Source of the DNA: Phenylobacterium sp. SCN 70-31
GTDB lineage: Bacteria > Pseudomonadota > Alphaproteobacteria > Caulobacterales > Caulobacteraceae
Assembly: GCF_001724605.1 (NCBI RefSeq)
Contig: NZ_MEEX01000001.1
Location: forward strand, 196,295 to 244,241
Length of the DNA: 47,947 nucleotides
Direction: 5' to 3'
Below are positions 33,716-42,596 of the stretch, one piece after another (the stretch's first letter is position 1; each line of letters begins with the position of its first letter). A model generated the notes under the pieces. It was not told where the DNA came from. It did not search any database and worked only from the letters and a program-made list of their open reading frames with translations. The translations under genes and the position numbers were made by a program.

Positions 33716-34807
33716 ATGGATCCGGCGGACCTGTTTTCGAGCGACCTGACGACCGCTGGCGCCACGTTCGCGCGGGCGGCGATGGCGCACGGGATTCCTG
33801 TCGAGGCGATCATCCATCCGCTCCGCGGCCCGGCCGGAGAGCCGCTTCAGACGATGGTCTGCGGTTTCGGCCCGCCCGAGGCGGCGACGGTGCTTGTGCT
33901 GAACAGCGGCGTGCACGGCACGGAGGCCTTCGTGGGCGCCGGACTGCAGGCCGGCGTTCTGAACGACCCGGCCGGCTTCCTGGCGCGTGCGCCCGGCGTG
34001 CGGGTGGTGCTGATCCACGTGATCAACCCCTACGGCGCCGCGTGGGGTCGCTACGTCAACGAAGACAACGTCGACCTGATGAAGAACCTGACCTACGGCG
34101 ACGTCATCTCTCCGACCGACCCCATCTTCCTCGAACTGGACGACGCGATCGACCTCGGCAGCCTGACGGATGCGGCGGCCTATCGCCGGGCCCAGGCGCG
34201 GCGGGCCGCGATAATCGAGACCCATGGCGCCGCGCGGGTGATGAGCGCCCTGAAGGCCGGGCAGACGGCGCGTCCCCGCAGCATCTGCTTCAATGGCGTG
34301 CGCGCCTCGTGGTCGAAGCGGACGCTCGACTCGATCCTGCAACGGCGGCTGCAGGGGGCGAAGCGCACCTGCTTCCTCGATCTGCACTCCGGCGTCGGCG
34401 CATGGGGCGAGGCCTATGTCATGGCGTCCAACGCCGCCGCGTCACGCGCCCGGATCGGCCAATGGCTGGGCGATCTCGCGCACGACCTGGACCTGCCGAT
34501 GGACCCGCCGGCCTACTCGACGCTGGGCCGCGCATCGCCTGGGGTCGAGCTCGTCGCCGCGACGCTGGAGATCGGCACCGTCGCCTTCGACGATGCGTTC
34601 CGCGAGGCCATGGCTTTCGAGATGCACGACCACATCTTCGGCGGCCGCCCGGACGACGAGGTCCGGGAGACCAGGCGCCGCTTCCGCAGCTACTACGACC
34701 CGGCGACGCCCGAGTGGCGCCGCGAGGCATGGCGCAACGCGCAGGCGATGTTCGCGCGCTTCCTCGATGGGCTGCAGGCGTGGGACGATGAGCGCCATGC
34801 GGGCTGA
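33716..34807 (+). CDS. DUF2817 protein (M14 carboxypeptidase-like)
   Basis: 363 aa. The zinc-peptidase-like signature is visible: NSGVHGTEAFVG (H68, E70), INPYGAAWGRYVNEDNVDLMKN (~113-134), FLDLHSGVG (~221-229) and the late glutamate region LVAATLEIGT. These are the conserved blocks of DUF2817, related to M14 carboxypeptidases and aspartoacylases, so hydrolysis of an amide (N-acyl amino acid or C-terminal residue) is likely. ATG 33716 is the first in-frame ATG after the operator. No signal peptide is seen, so it is cytoplasmic. Convergent with the second TetR gene. Confidence 0.9.
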   Translation: MDPADLFSSDLTTAGATFARAAMAHGIPVEAIIHPLRGPAGEPLQTMVCGFGPPEAATVLVLNSGVHGTEAFVGAGLQAGVLNDPAGFLARAPGVRVVLIHVINPYGAAWGRYVNEDNVDLMKNLTYGDVISPTDPIFLELDDAIDLGSLTDAAAYRRAQARRAAIIETHGAARVMSALKAGQTARPRSICFNGVRASWSKRTLDSILQRRLQGAKRTCFLDLHSGVGAWGEAYVMASNAAASRARIGQWLGDLAHDLDLPMDPPAYSTLGRASPGVELVAATLEIGTVAFDDAFREAMAFEMHDHIFGGRPDDEVRETRRRFRSYYDPATPEWRREAWRNAQAMFARFLDGLQAWDDERHAG

Positions 34808-34817
34808 CGCCGCCAGC

Positions 34818-35603
34818 CTATCGCAGCTTGGCGCCCAGGCTGACGAAGCGGGCCGAGCGGTCCAGGAACTCGGCGGGCGGATCCTCGCCGAAGATCGCGC
34901 GGTACGAGAGCGTCGCGTGGAGCTCGATAAGCAGATCCTCGTCGCGCTCCTCGCTGGTCTCGGACGCCCCGTGAACGCCGTACCGTGCAAAGAGGCTGTG
35001 GTCCGACATCGACCCCACCGCGTGGTGGGCGATGCGCAGCAGGTTCAGCTCCTCGGGCGTCACGTTGTAGCGCTGGCGGTAGTGGTCGAGGAACCGGTCG
35101 ATGATCATCTTGCCGCGACGGCGCCAGATCTCGGCCACCTCCGGCACACTGTCGCTGAGCAGCACCATGTTGCGCATCAGCCCGACGTTCGCGCGGAAGC
35201 TCTGCTGGTACCATCGCACCATGGCCAGGCGGACCTCGAACGGATGCCGCTCCTTGTCGATCTCGGGCAGGGTTCGCAACTCGTACTCGACGAAGCTGGA
35301 GAGCACCTCGACCGCGATATCCTCGGCCGAGTTGAAGTAGAGGTAGAAGGTGCCGTGCGAGGTGCGCGCGAGGCGCACGACATCGCGGACCGTCATGATC
35401 GCGAAGCTGCCCGTCTCGGAGAACCGCACTGCCGCGGAGAGCAGCAACGGGCGCGTCCGCTCGGGGTCGCGCTGCTTGGTCGAGCGGCGGACCAGCGCGT
35501 CGAGATAGTCGGCGAAACTCATGACCGGCAGGCTCGGACGCGGCCGCACCGGCGTCGCGCCCGTCGACGCCGTCTTCCGACCGGACCCTCTCGATGCGGG
35601 CAT
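34818..35603 (-). CDS. TetR family regulator, island regulator 2
   Basis: 261 aa from ATG 35603, which lies 4 bases after the S12 hydrolase stop (TAG GTAG ATG); ATG 35522 (MSFADYLDALV) is an alternative. HTH: SFAIMTVRDVVRLARTSHGTFYLYFNSAEDIAVEVL. The C-terminus parallels the TetR protein at 29431 (SLFARYGV, LLIELHATLSYRAIFGEDPPAEFL). It is the last gene of the operon TonB receptor - MFS - S9 - S12 - TetR, so it would be controlled by the operators at 42415 and 42558. That arrangement suggests feedback on the uptake operon. Confidence 0.9.
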   Translation of the reverse strand: MPASRGSGRKTASTGATPVRPRPSLPVMSFADYLDALVRRSTKQRDPERTRPLLLSAAVRFSETGSFAIMTVRDVVRLARTSHGTFYLYFNSAEDIAVEVLSSFVEYELRTLPEIDKERHPFEVRLAMVRWYQQSFRANVGLMRNMVLLSDSVPEVAEIWRRRGKMIIDRFLDHYRQRYNVTPEELNLLRIAHHAVGSMSDHSLFARYGVHGASETSEERDEDLLIELHATLSYRAIFGEDPPAEFLDRSARFVSLGAKLR

Positions 35604-35607
35604 CTAC

Positions 35608-36792
35608 CTACCTTGCCAAGTGTTCGAGGCTGTCGGCCACATCCAGGACCCAGTTGCGGAGACTGGGATCCGACATCGGCCGGTTGAAGGTTCCGGTGAT
35701 AGTGGCATCCAGGTCCTCGCAATAGAAGGCCTGCACCGACCAGGCCCCCGCGTGCCCCTCCAGGACGCGGCCGCCCGGGCTGATGAGCCGGCGCACACCA
35801 AGCCCCAGGCCTACGCAGTACGGCGGCATGCCGTCGACCGGGAGGTAAGCGCGCATCTCGGTGGTCGAGCGCAGCAGTCGCCCACCGAAGAGCCCGCGCA
35901 GGAACCGCTCCAGATCGAGCGCCGTGCTGATCTGGCCGCCGCCGCCCCAATCCCACGACGCACCGCCCTGCGAGCTGAACAGCGGCCGGCCACCGTACAT
36001 GAAGTCGGACACCACGGCCTCCCATCCCGCCGGCGCTTCGTCCGCATACGCCAGGAAGGTGTTGGTCATGCCGAGCAGCGCGAAGATCCGGTCGCGCAGA
36101 AGGGCGCCGTACGAGCGGCCGCTGAGCCGCTCGACGAGCAGACCCAGGACCACATAGGCCGTGTCGCTGTAGTGGAAGGCCTCGCCGGGCGCGAACACCG
36201 GCGCGTCGCCCGCGCCAGTGCACAGGAACCAGTTCAGCACTCCGGCGTCGGGCTCGCCCGGCGCATCCGGGTCCCAGGGGCGCCAGATGCGGCCACGATC
36301 GGGGTCCGCGCGCAGCCGCGCACCGAGCGAGCCCGGCGCGGGCGCGCCGCCGTTTTCCGCCGCGGTGCGGGATGCATCGTCGCTGAACGCGTCCCGCAGG
36401 CCCGACGTGTGGGTCAGCATCCGCCGGAGCGTCACACGTCGGTCTGACAACACCTTCGAGCGCGAAACCATGTCGCTGAGGTCGCCGAAGTCGGCGACCG
36501 GCCGATCCAGGCCCTGCGGGCCCAGCAGTCCGGCCTCGGCCGCCTGCAACACGAGCGTCGCCGTCATCGCCTTGCCGACCGAGGCGACGTGGAAGCCGGT
36601 GTCAGCCCGGATCGGCCCCGCCCGGTCGGCCCGCGCCTCCCCGGCGAGGAACGTGTGTTCGAGGCCCAGCTTGGGGCTCGACACCCGCACCTGCGCGCCC
36701 GGCCGGAACGCGAGGTCTGGCGTCAGCGCGTGGATTTCGCGCAGGCGAGCGTCGAGGGCTTCGGCCCAGGCTCGAGGGTCGGCGCCCGCCAT
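35608..36792 (-). CDS. S12 serine hydrolase (class C beta-lactamase / D-aminopeptidase fold)
   Basis: 394 aa. Catalytic S71-x-x-K74 (HVASVGKAMTA), the second motif Y208-S-D210 (family usual is Y-x-N) and the third motif H347-A-G. Family members are esterases, D-aminopeptidases, 6-aminohexanoate-dimer hydrolases and MlrB-type peptidases, not usually beta-lactamases. No secretion signal is clear, so the enzyme is probably cytoplasmic. The start is ATG 36792 (a GTG directly before it is possible), 11 bases after the stop of the S9 gene and in the same operon. The Asp in motif two is a tolerated variant in some lineages but worth noting. Confidence 0.9.
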   Translation of the reverse strand: MAGADPRAWAEALDARLREIHALTPDLAFRPGAQVRVSSPKLGLEHTFLAGEARADRAGPIRADTGFHVASVGKAMTATLVLQAAEAGLLGPQGLDRPVADFGDLSDMVSRSKVLSDRRVTLRRMLTHTSGLRDAFSDDASRTAAENGGAPAPGSLGARLRADPDRGRIWRPWDPDAPGEPDAGVLNWFLCTGAGDAPVFAPGEAFHYSDTAYVVLGLLVERLSGRSYGALLRDRIFALLGMTNTFLAYADEAPAGWEAVVSDFMYGGRPLFSSQGGASWDWGGGGQISTALDLERFLRGLFGGRLLRSTTEMRAYLPVDGMPPYCVGLGLGVRRLISPGGRVLEGHAGAWSVQAFYCEDLDATITGTFNRPMSDPSLRNWVLDVADSLEHLAR

Positions 36793-36803
36793 CACCCGCG
36801 CCG

Positions 36804-38765
36804 TCAACCCGCGCCCACCGCGACGGCCGGACGATCCACATTCTCGATCACGATCGGCGGCAGCGCGTCGGCCGGCTGGAACGCGAAGAGGCGCGCGTAG
36901 AAGGCGAGCTCGGCCTTGAGGCAGGCCAAGTTGGTGTCGGCACGCCGGAAGCCGTGCCCCTCGCCTTCGAACAGCATGTACATCACCGGTACGCCACGCT
37001 TGCGCAGGCTCTCCAGGATGAGCTCGGACTGGTTCTTGGGCGTGATCTTGTCGCGCTCGCCCTGGAACATGGCCAGCGGCGCGGTGATGCGGTCGGCGCT
37101 GTGGAGGGGGGAACGCTCGCGATAGAGCGCCTGCGACGTGTCGCGAGGACCCACGAGGTAGTCCGCATAGCGCGACTCGAACTTGTGGGTCTGGCTCGCG
37201 AAGTAGGCGACGTCGCTGATGCCGAAGTACGAAGCGCCGGCTTGGAACGTGTCGGCGAAGGCCAGGGCGGCGAAGGTGTTGTAGCCGCCGGCGCTCCAGC
37301 CGCGGACGGCCAGCCGCTCTGGATCGACCAGCCCCTCGGCCACCAGATGGCGGGCCGCCGCGACGTGGTCCTCCACATCGACCACGCCCCACCCGCCGCG
37401 CAGGAGGTGCCGGAAGTCGCGGCCGTAGCCGGTGCTGCCGGCGTAGTTCACGTCGAAGACCGCGAAGCCGCGGCTGGTCCAGAACTGAATGCCGGGGTTG
37501 AAGCAGGTGTTCGTGCACCCGGTCGGCCCGCCGTGGCTGACCACGAGCAGCGGCGGCTTTTCGTCCTTCGGACCGCGGCAGTCGGCGTTGGTCGGCGGGT
37601 AGAAGAAGCCGAAGCCGGTCCGGCCCTTGGCGCTCGGGAAGTGGATGTGTTGCGCCTTCGAGATCGCGCCGGCCATCGGCTCGGCCGACATGACCTGGCG
37701 CAGGATCGTGTGCTCGCCCGTCTCCAGGTCGATCCGCATGATCGCGGCCGGGATGGTCGAGGACGAGGCCAGGGCATAGGCCACGCCGTCGCGCGCCTCC
37801 AATCGGGCGAAGTAGGTGAACGGTAGTTCCAGGGTGGCCAGCTCGCCGGTGGGCAGGTGGAGCCGGCCCAGGCGGTTCATGCCCTCCTCCGTGTAGACGC
37901 AGAGCAAGTTGTCGTCGTCGAGGACCCGACAGTCGCTGGTCCCCATCTGCCAGAGGGGTCGGGCGAAGTCGCGCTCAAGGTCGCAGAGCTGCGTGACCTG
38001 GCCGCCCCGCCAGCGGCAGGGCCGCCACCAGCCCGAGCGGTCGGTCATGAAGACCAGTTCGCCCGACGGCGTGAAGCGCGGGTCGCAGGCCACCTCGGCC
38101 TCTTCCGCCACCACCGTCTCGATGTCCGCGATGGCCCCCACCGCATCCAGCCGCGCAACCCGCAGCGCGGTGACGTCCCACGGCACGTTGGGGTGGTTCC
38201 ACGACACCCAGGCCAGACGCTCCGCGTCGTCGCTGAGCACGGGCCAGGCGTAGAAGTCGTCGCCAGCCACCAGCACGGTCCCGAAGGTGTCGCCCTGCAG
38301 GTCGATCGCCACGATCGCGCTGATCGGCTCGCCGGCGTCCTGGAACTCCTCGCGGATGCAGACGATGCGGCCGCGGCGCGCGTCCAGCACCGGCGCCCCA
38401 TAGCGGTAGGGGCCGGCGGCGGTGATAGGCGCAGGCGCCGACCCGGGGCTATGCCGGTACCAGCGCTGGTCTTCGTTGATGAAGAAGAACTCGCCGTCGC
38501 GGACGAGGAAGGCGCTGCCGCCGTACTCGTAGATCGTGGTGCGCAGATTGAAGCCGTCGGGCGTGAGCGTCTGCGTCGGCCCGGGCGCCACGCGCTCGAT
38601 CACGCTGCGGCCGCCCTCCTCGGGCCGCCGGATCAGGGCGTAGACGGCGCCGTCGCGATCCACTTCCAGCTGGCCGGTCCAATAGACGGGGAACGCCGAC
38701 GCCGTGGAGACGAGCTCGGGCGTCCAGGACGAGGGCCAGGCGCCGTAGGAGACTTCATGAACCAT
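36804..38765 (-). CDS. S9 family prolyl-oligopeptidase-like peptidase
   Basis: 653 aa, cytoplasmic by lack of a signal peptide. An N-terminal beta-propeller (~50-350) is followed by the alpha/beta-hydrolase domain: HGGPTG (411-416), nucleophile S491 in GWSAGGYN, D572 in ERDKIT and H604 in EGEGHGF. This is the acylaminoacyl-peptidase/DPP-type S9C group, which trims short peptides or acyl-blocked residues. The ATG overlaps the end of the MFS gene by 11 bases, so translation is coupled. With the MFS carrier and TonB receptor upstream and the S12 enzyme downstream, it forms an import-and-hydrolyse unit for a peptide- or amide-containing compound. Confidence 0.94.
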   Translation of the reverse strand: MVHEVSYGAWPSSWTPELVSTASAFPVYWTGQLEVDRDGAVYALIRRPEEGGRSVIERVAPGPTQTLTPDGFNLRTTIYEYGGSAFLVRDGEFFFINEDQRWYRHSPGSAPAPITAAGPYRYGAPVLDARRGRIVCIREEFQDAGEPISAIVAIDLQGDTFGTVLVAGDDFYAWPVLSDDAERLAWVSWNHPNVPWDVTALRVARLDAVGAIADIETVVAEEAEVACDPRFTPSGELVFMTDRSGWWRPCRWRGGQVTQLCDLERDFARPLWQMGTSDCRVLDDDNLLCVYTEEGMNRLGRLHLPTGELATLELPFTYFARLEARDGVAYALASSSTIPAAIMRIDLETGEHTILRQVMSAEPMAGAISKAQHIHFPSAKGRTGFGFFYPPTNADCRGPKDEKPPLLVVSHGGPTGCTNTCFNPGIQFWTSRGFAVFDVNYAGSTGYGRDFRHLLRGGWGVVDVEDHVAAARHLVAEGLVDPERLAVRGWSAGGYNTFAALAFADTFQAGASYFGISDVAYFASQTHKFESRYADYLVGPRDTSQALYRERSPLHSADRITAPLAMFQGERDKITPKNQSELILESLRKRGVPVMYMLFEGEGHGFRRADTNLACLKAELAFYARLFAFQPADALPPIVIENVDRPAVAVGAG

Positions 38766-40170
38766 GGGGAGACGCTCCTGACGGCAGGGAAACAGAGGAC
38801 GTCACGCGTCCATCCAGGCGGCGGCGGATGATGTGTTGCCGCTTTCGATCGAGGGGGAACAGCCAGAGCAGCACGCCGGCGGCCACGAAGAGGACCAGCG
38901 GCGCCCCGGTGTGCACCAGCGCCAGACCGTTCAGGCTGGCGCGGGAGTGGACGGCGGCCTTGGCGTCGAAGTCCATCAGGCTCAGCACGAGGAAGGCCAC
39001 GCCGCCGCCGGCCGCCAGGGTGGCCTTCAGCACGAACTGCTGGATGGCGTAGTAGGAGCCGGCGCGGTTGGCGCGGGTGCGCAGCGTGTCGTAGTCGATG
39101 CAGTCGGCCAGCACGGCCATCTGCGGAACCTGTGACGCGGCGTTGGCGAAGCTCGCGACTGTGGCCAGCGCCAGCAGCCAGGGGAACCCCGCCTCGCCCG
39201 GCGGCACGAACACGCGCAGCGTCAGCAGCAGGCCGAAGCCCGCGATGCCCAAGGCCCAGATGTGCTTGCGCTCATGCGTCTGCGACAGCCGGGTCCAGAA
39301 GGGAATCGACACGATCTGGGCGATCGCGGCGGTCGCGTAGATGACCGGGAACTTGTCGGCCATGCCCAGGTAGGCGTCGATGAAGATGTATGAGGTCCCG
39401 TAGTAGACGCCGTAGGCTAGGCCCGTCAGGGCGTAGGCGCTCGCAAAGGTCCAGAAGGGCCGGTTGATGCGCAGCGAACGGACTACGCTGGCAAGGGTGA
39501 CCGGCCCGGCGTCGGCGGCGGCCGCGCCGATCGGCGCGAATATGACGGCTGCGCCGATGCAGAGCGGCAGCAGCGCCAGGATCAGCCAGCCCAGCAGCTT
39601 GAGCATCGGCGGCGTGATCTCGGCCGTCGGGAAGAGTGGCAGCAAGGGCGAGGACAACAGCAGCGGCAGGCCCATGAACAGCAGGAGGCCCACCACGCCG
39701 GCGAAGGTGAGCACGCCCGAGATCGTCGAGCGCTCGCTGTAGGCGCGCGACAGCTCGCTGCCCCAGGCCGAGTGCGGCACCGCCAGCATGCTGTAGGCGG
39801 TGTAGAACACCAGCATGACCGGAAGCAGATAACCGCCCGATGCGGCGGCCGGCGGATTGAACAGGAAGTAGACGGCGGCCGTGGCGAGCACGCCGCCGGC
39901 CATGATCCACGGCTTTCGTCGGCCCAGGGGGCCTCGGGTGCGGTCCGAGAGATAGCCGACCGCGGGGTCGGCGACAGCATCGTAGAGCCGCGCCGCCATC
40001 AGGATGATGCCGATCGTCGCGAGGTCGATCGCGGTGTTCTTCGCATAGAACGCCGGGATCAGGGCGTTCAGCGGGATCATCATCATGTTGCTGATGATCG
40101 AGACGAGGCTCCAGGCGAACAGATGCTTCGCCTGGAGCCCGCCGGTGGGAGCGATCCGGGATTTCGGCAT
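38755..40170 (-). CDS. MFS transporter, GPH-type 2
   Basis: 471 aa with about 12 hydrophobic segments. Near the N-terminus NAFYAKNTAIDLATIGIILMAARLYDAVADPAVGYLSDRT followed by GPLGRRKPWIMAGG is the GPH/MFS_2 signature, as in the carrier at 1825-3228. ATG 40170 is used; the GTG directly before it is equally possible. It lies between the TonB receptor (stop 63 bases upstream) and the S9 peptidase, whose start overlaps its end. It probably moves the periplasmic product of the receptor's ligand across the inner membrane. Confidence 0.92.
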   Translation of the reverse strand: MPKSRIAPTGGLQAKHLFAWSLVSIISNMMMIPLNALIPAFYAKNTAIDLATIGIILMAARLYDAVADPAVGYLSDRTRGPLGRRKPWIMAGGVLATAAVYFLFNPPAAASGGYLLPVMLVFYTAYSMLAVPHSAWGSELSRAYSERSTISGVLTFAGVVGLLLFMGLPLLLSSPLLPLFPTAEITPPMLKLLGWLILALLPLCIGAAVIFAPIGAAAADAGPVTLASVVRSLRINRPFWTFASAYALTGLAYGVYYGTSYIFIDAYLGMADKFPVIYATAAIAQIVSIPFWTRLSQTHERKHIWALGIAGFGLLLTLRVFVPPGEAGFPWLLALATVASFANAASQVPQMAVLADCIDYDTLRTRANRAGSYYAIQQFVLKATLAAGGGVAFLVLSLMDFDAKAAVHSRASLNGLALVHTGAPLVLFVAAGVLLWLFPLDRKRQHIIRRRLDGRVTSSVSLPSGASPHGS

Positions 40171-40233
40171 CACACGCTCCTCGGCGCCGGGCGGCGGCCG
40201 CGCATCGGGGAGGTGAGGCGCGGCCTTCCCAAC

Positions 40234-42363
40234 CTAGTACCGAAGGCTCACGGCGATCCCGTAGGTCCGCGGCGCGCCGTAGGTGCCGATCCGGTCCGTC
40301 CCGAGGGTGTCGGCGTAGTTGAGGTAATCCTTGTCCGCGAGGTTGCGGCCCCACAGGTAGACGCCCCAGCGCTCGTCTTCGCGGGCGATGCCGACGCGGG
40401 CGTTCAGCAGGCTGTAAGACGGCGTCAGGGACGCCAGCGTGTTGGCCGGGTTGCCGTACATGCTTCCGCGGTACTGCCATTCGCCGCGCGCCGTGAACTC
40501 GAGGTCGCCCCCGATGGGCCTGCTGTACTGCACGCGCAGGTTCCCGTTCCACTTCGGCGCGAACTGCAGGCGGTTGCCGTTGTTGTTGGCCGTCGCTGAG
40601 GTCTGGTAGTTCTTGTACTTGCTGTCGAGGTAGCCGACGCCACCGGCGATCTCCAGGCCGTCGATGGGCACCAGCGTGAAATCCAGTTCGGCGCCCTTGA
40701 TCACCGCCTTGGCGGCGCTGTCGACGTTGAAGCCGACGCCGTTCGTCAGGCCGCCGAAGGTGGTCACCGCAAGGTCGCGGTAGTCCATGTAGAACACCGC
40801 CACATTGGTCCGCGCCCGGCCGTCCAGGAAGTCGGCCTTGAACCCGGCTTCGTAGTTGTCGACCTGCTCGGCCTTGTACGGGTCGGCCCCGCGGAAGCTC
40901 AGGCCGGCGTTCCAGCCGCCGCTCTTGTTGCCCCGCGACCACTTGGCGTAGGCCATGAAGTCGGACGTGGGTTCGTACTGGATGCCGACCATCGGCGACA
41001 CGTCGTGGTCCAGGATCTTGTCCGTGATCGGCCCGAAGGCCGGGAAGGCGCCGCCGAAGAACCCGCCGTTCTGGTTGAACCGGAAGAACTCCAGCCGCTT
41101 GGTCTCGTAACCGTAGCGGAGGCCGACATTCAGCGTCCACTGGTCGTTGATGTGGTAGTTCGCGTTCACATAGGCGGCGTAGCTGTTGGTCGCGACCGTA
41201 CGGTTCGCGCCGGTGAGCCCCGGGAAGAACGGGCTGGCCACGCCGTTCTGCACGAAGCCCCCGCTCTGGTCGGCGTAGACGTAGAGGTAGAAGAAGCCGG
41301 CGACGTAATCCAACCGCCCGCCGCTCGGCGACGTCAGTCGCACCTCGTTGCTGAACTGGTGATTGTGGTCGAGGATTCGCGTGCGCTGGTCGTCCAGCGG
41401 GCCGGTGTCCTCGTCGACCTGGAAGTCGACGAACGACTTGCGATAGGCCGTGATGGTCGTGATCGTATGCTCACCGAACGTGGCGTCGGTCGTCAGGTGC
41501 ACGCCCTGCAGAGTGCGGTCGTTGACGTTGGCGCGGTCGAACGAAACCGTGCGCGGTCCGGGGATGAACGTCAGCGGATTGGTCCCCGAGATGATCTCGC
41601 GCATGACCCGCGTCGGCGTCTCGGTCATGTAGTCGTAGCTGAGATTCGCCTCGAAGTTCTCGAAGGGCGTGATCCGCAATTGCAGCCGCCCGCCCCAGCG
41701 ATCTTCGCTGTCGACGCGGGTGTTGTTGAAGACGTTGCGGGTGAAGCCGTCACGCCGGAAGCGCGTCAGCGACACCCGGCTGTAGAGCTTGTCCGCGATC
41801 AGCGGCATGTCGACGATGCCTACGGCGCGGAAGGCGTTGTAGTTACCGGCCTCCAGGTCGAGCGCCGCCTTGAACGAGTCCTGCGGCCGCTGGGTCACCA
41901 TGTTCACGGCGCCGGCGATCGTGTTCTTACCGAACAGCGTCCCCTGCGGGCCGCGGAGCACCTCGACGCGCTCGAGCCCCTGGATGTCCGGGTTCCAGTC
42001 GGTGGGACGCGCGAGAAACACGCCGTCCACGTAGAAGCCGATCGAGCCGTCCTCGCCCGGGCTGCGCGCCGTCGAGGTGATCCCGCGCAGCGACACGTCC
42101 GGCCGCCGGTTGAAGTCGTTGCTCGAGTAATTGAAGTTCGGCACCGAGTACTGCAGGTCGCGCAGCGATACCGCGCCTCGCCGCTGCAGCTCCTGAGCCG
42201 TGAACGCGGTCACCGAGACCGGCACAGCCTGCAGGTTCTCCTCCCGCTTCGTCGCCGTGACGATCACCTCTTCGACCGCGGTCTGCGCCGCGGCGGCGCC
42301 CGCCCCCAGGCAGCCGGCGGCGGCCACCGCCAACGCAATCCATGACGTACTGCAACGACGCAT
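40234..42363 (-). CDS. TonB-dependent receptor
   Basis: 709 aa, complete. Signal peptide ending GAGAAAAQ, TonB box EEVIVTATKREENLQAVPVSVTAF, plug with FYVDGVFLARPTDWNPDIQGLERVEVLRGPQGTLFGKNTIAGAVNMVTQRP, and a barrel ending in IAVSLRY with the terminal aromatic. The type matches the 'organic substrate' receptors common in sphingomonads. ATG 42363 has GAGGGGG 5-6 bases upstream. First gene of the operon with MFS, S9, S12 and TetR; two TGAC-N6-GTCA-like sites lie in the 230-base AT-rich region upstream. Confidence 0.95.
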   Translation of the reverse strand: MRRCSTSWIALAVAAAGCLGAGAAAAQTAVEEVIVTATKREENLQAVPVSVTAFTAQELQRRGAVSLRDLQYSVPNFNYSSNDFNRRPDVSLRGITSTARSPGEDGSIGFYVDGVFLARPTDWNPDIQGLERVEVLRGPQGTLFGKNTIAGAVNMVTQRPQDSFKAALDLEAGNYNAFRAVGIVDMPLIADKLYSRVSLTRFRRDGFTRNVFNNTRVDSEDRWGGRLQLRITPFENFEANLSYDYMTETPTRVMREIISGTNPLTFIPGPRTVSFDRANVNDRTLQGVHLTTDATFGEHTITTITAYRKSFVDFQVDEDTGPLDDQRTRILDHNHQFSNEVRLTSPSGGRLDYVAGFFYLYVYADQSGGFVQNGVASPFFPGLTGANRTVATNSYAAYVNANYHINDQWTLNVGLRYGYETKRLEFFRFNQNGGFFGGAFPAFGPITDKILDHDVSPMVGIQYEPTSDFMAYAKWSRGNKSGGWNAGLSFRGADPYKAEQVDNYEAGFKADFLDGRARTNVAVFYMDYRDLAVTTFGGLTNGVGFNVDSAAKAVIKGAELDFTLVPIDGLEIAGGVGYLDSKYKNYQTSATANNNGNRLQFAPKWNGNLRVQYSRPIGGDLEFTARGEWQYRGSMYGNPANTLASLTPSYSLLNARVGIAREDERWGVYLWGRNLADKDYLNYADTLGTDRIGTYGAPRTYGIAVSLRY

Positions 42364-42596
42364 GTGAGCCCCCTCATTTTCAGCTGCCCGCTCTTAGGCT
42401 GGGCGTTTGTTATATGACATTCTTATCATTAGATTGGAACAGCTATTTAGCAGGATCCGGAATGCGCGAAATGTTTTTCATATTGTTGATTTTTTTCGAC
42501 ATATTTCTCGCACTTGATCTCCTGAAGATCTTCGCTGGGCAATTCCGTTTTACAACATGACTGATAAGTCTGTTCATGAATGCAACTCAGCAGCGC
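42364..42596. promoter_or_regulatory. AT-rich promoter region of the TonB receptor operon with two operator-like sites
   Basis: Sites TGAC-ATTCTT-ATCA (42415-42428) and TGAC-TGATAA-GTCT (42558-42571) each have one mismatch to TGAC-N6-GTCA. On the minus strand -10 TATAAC follows the first site, with a weak -35 (CCAATC) 17 bases before it. The plus strand has a short hydrophobic open frame (42462-42560, MREMFFILLIFFDIFLALDLLKIF...), probably incidental. Composition is much richer in A+T than the flanks. Confidence 0.55.

Noticed and set aside
35608..37518. 636-codon minus frame for the S12 hydrolase
   Set aside because: The upstream part is a shadow of the S9 peptidase; the real start is near 36792.
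22316..42363. Microcystin (mlr) degradation cluster
   Set aside because: An S12 enzyme is present but no MlrA membrane protease and no MlrC-type metallopeptidase were found.
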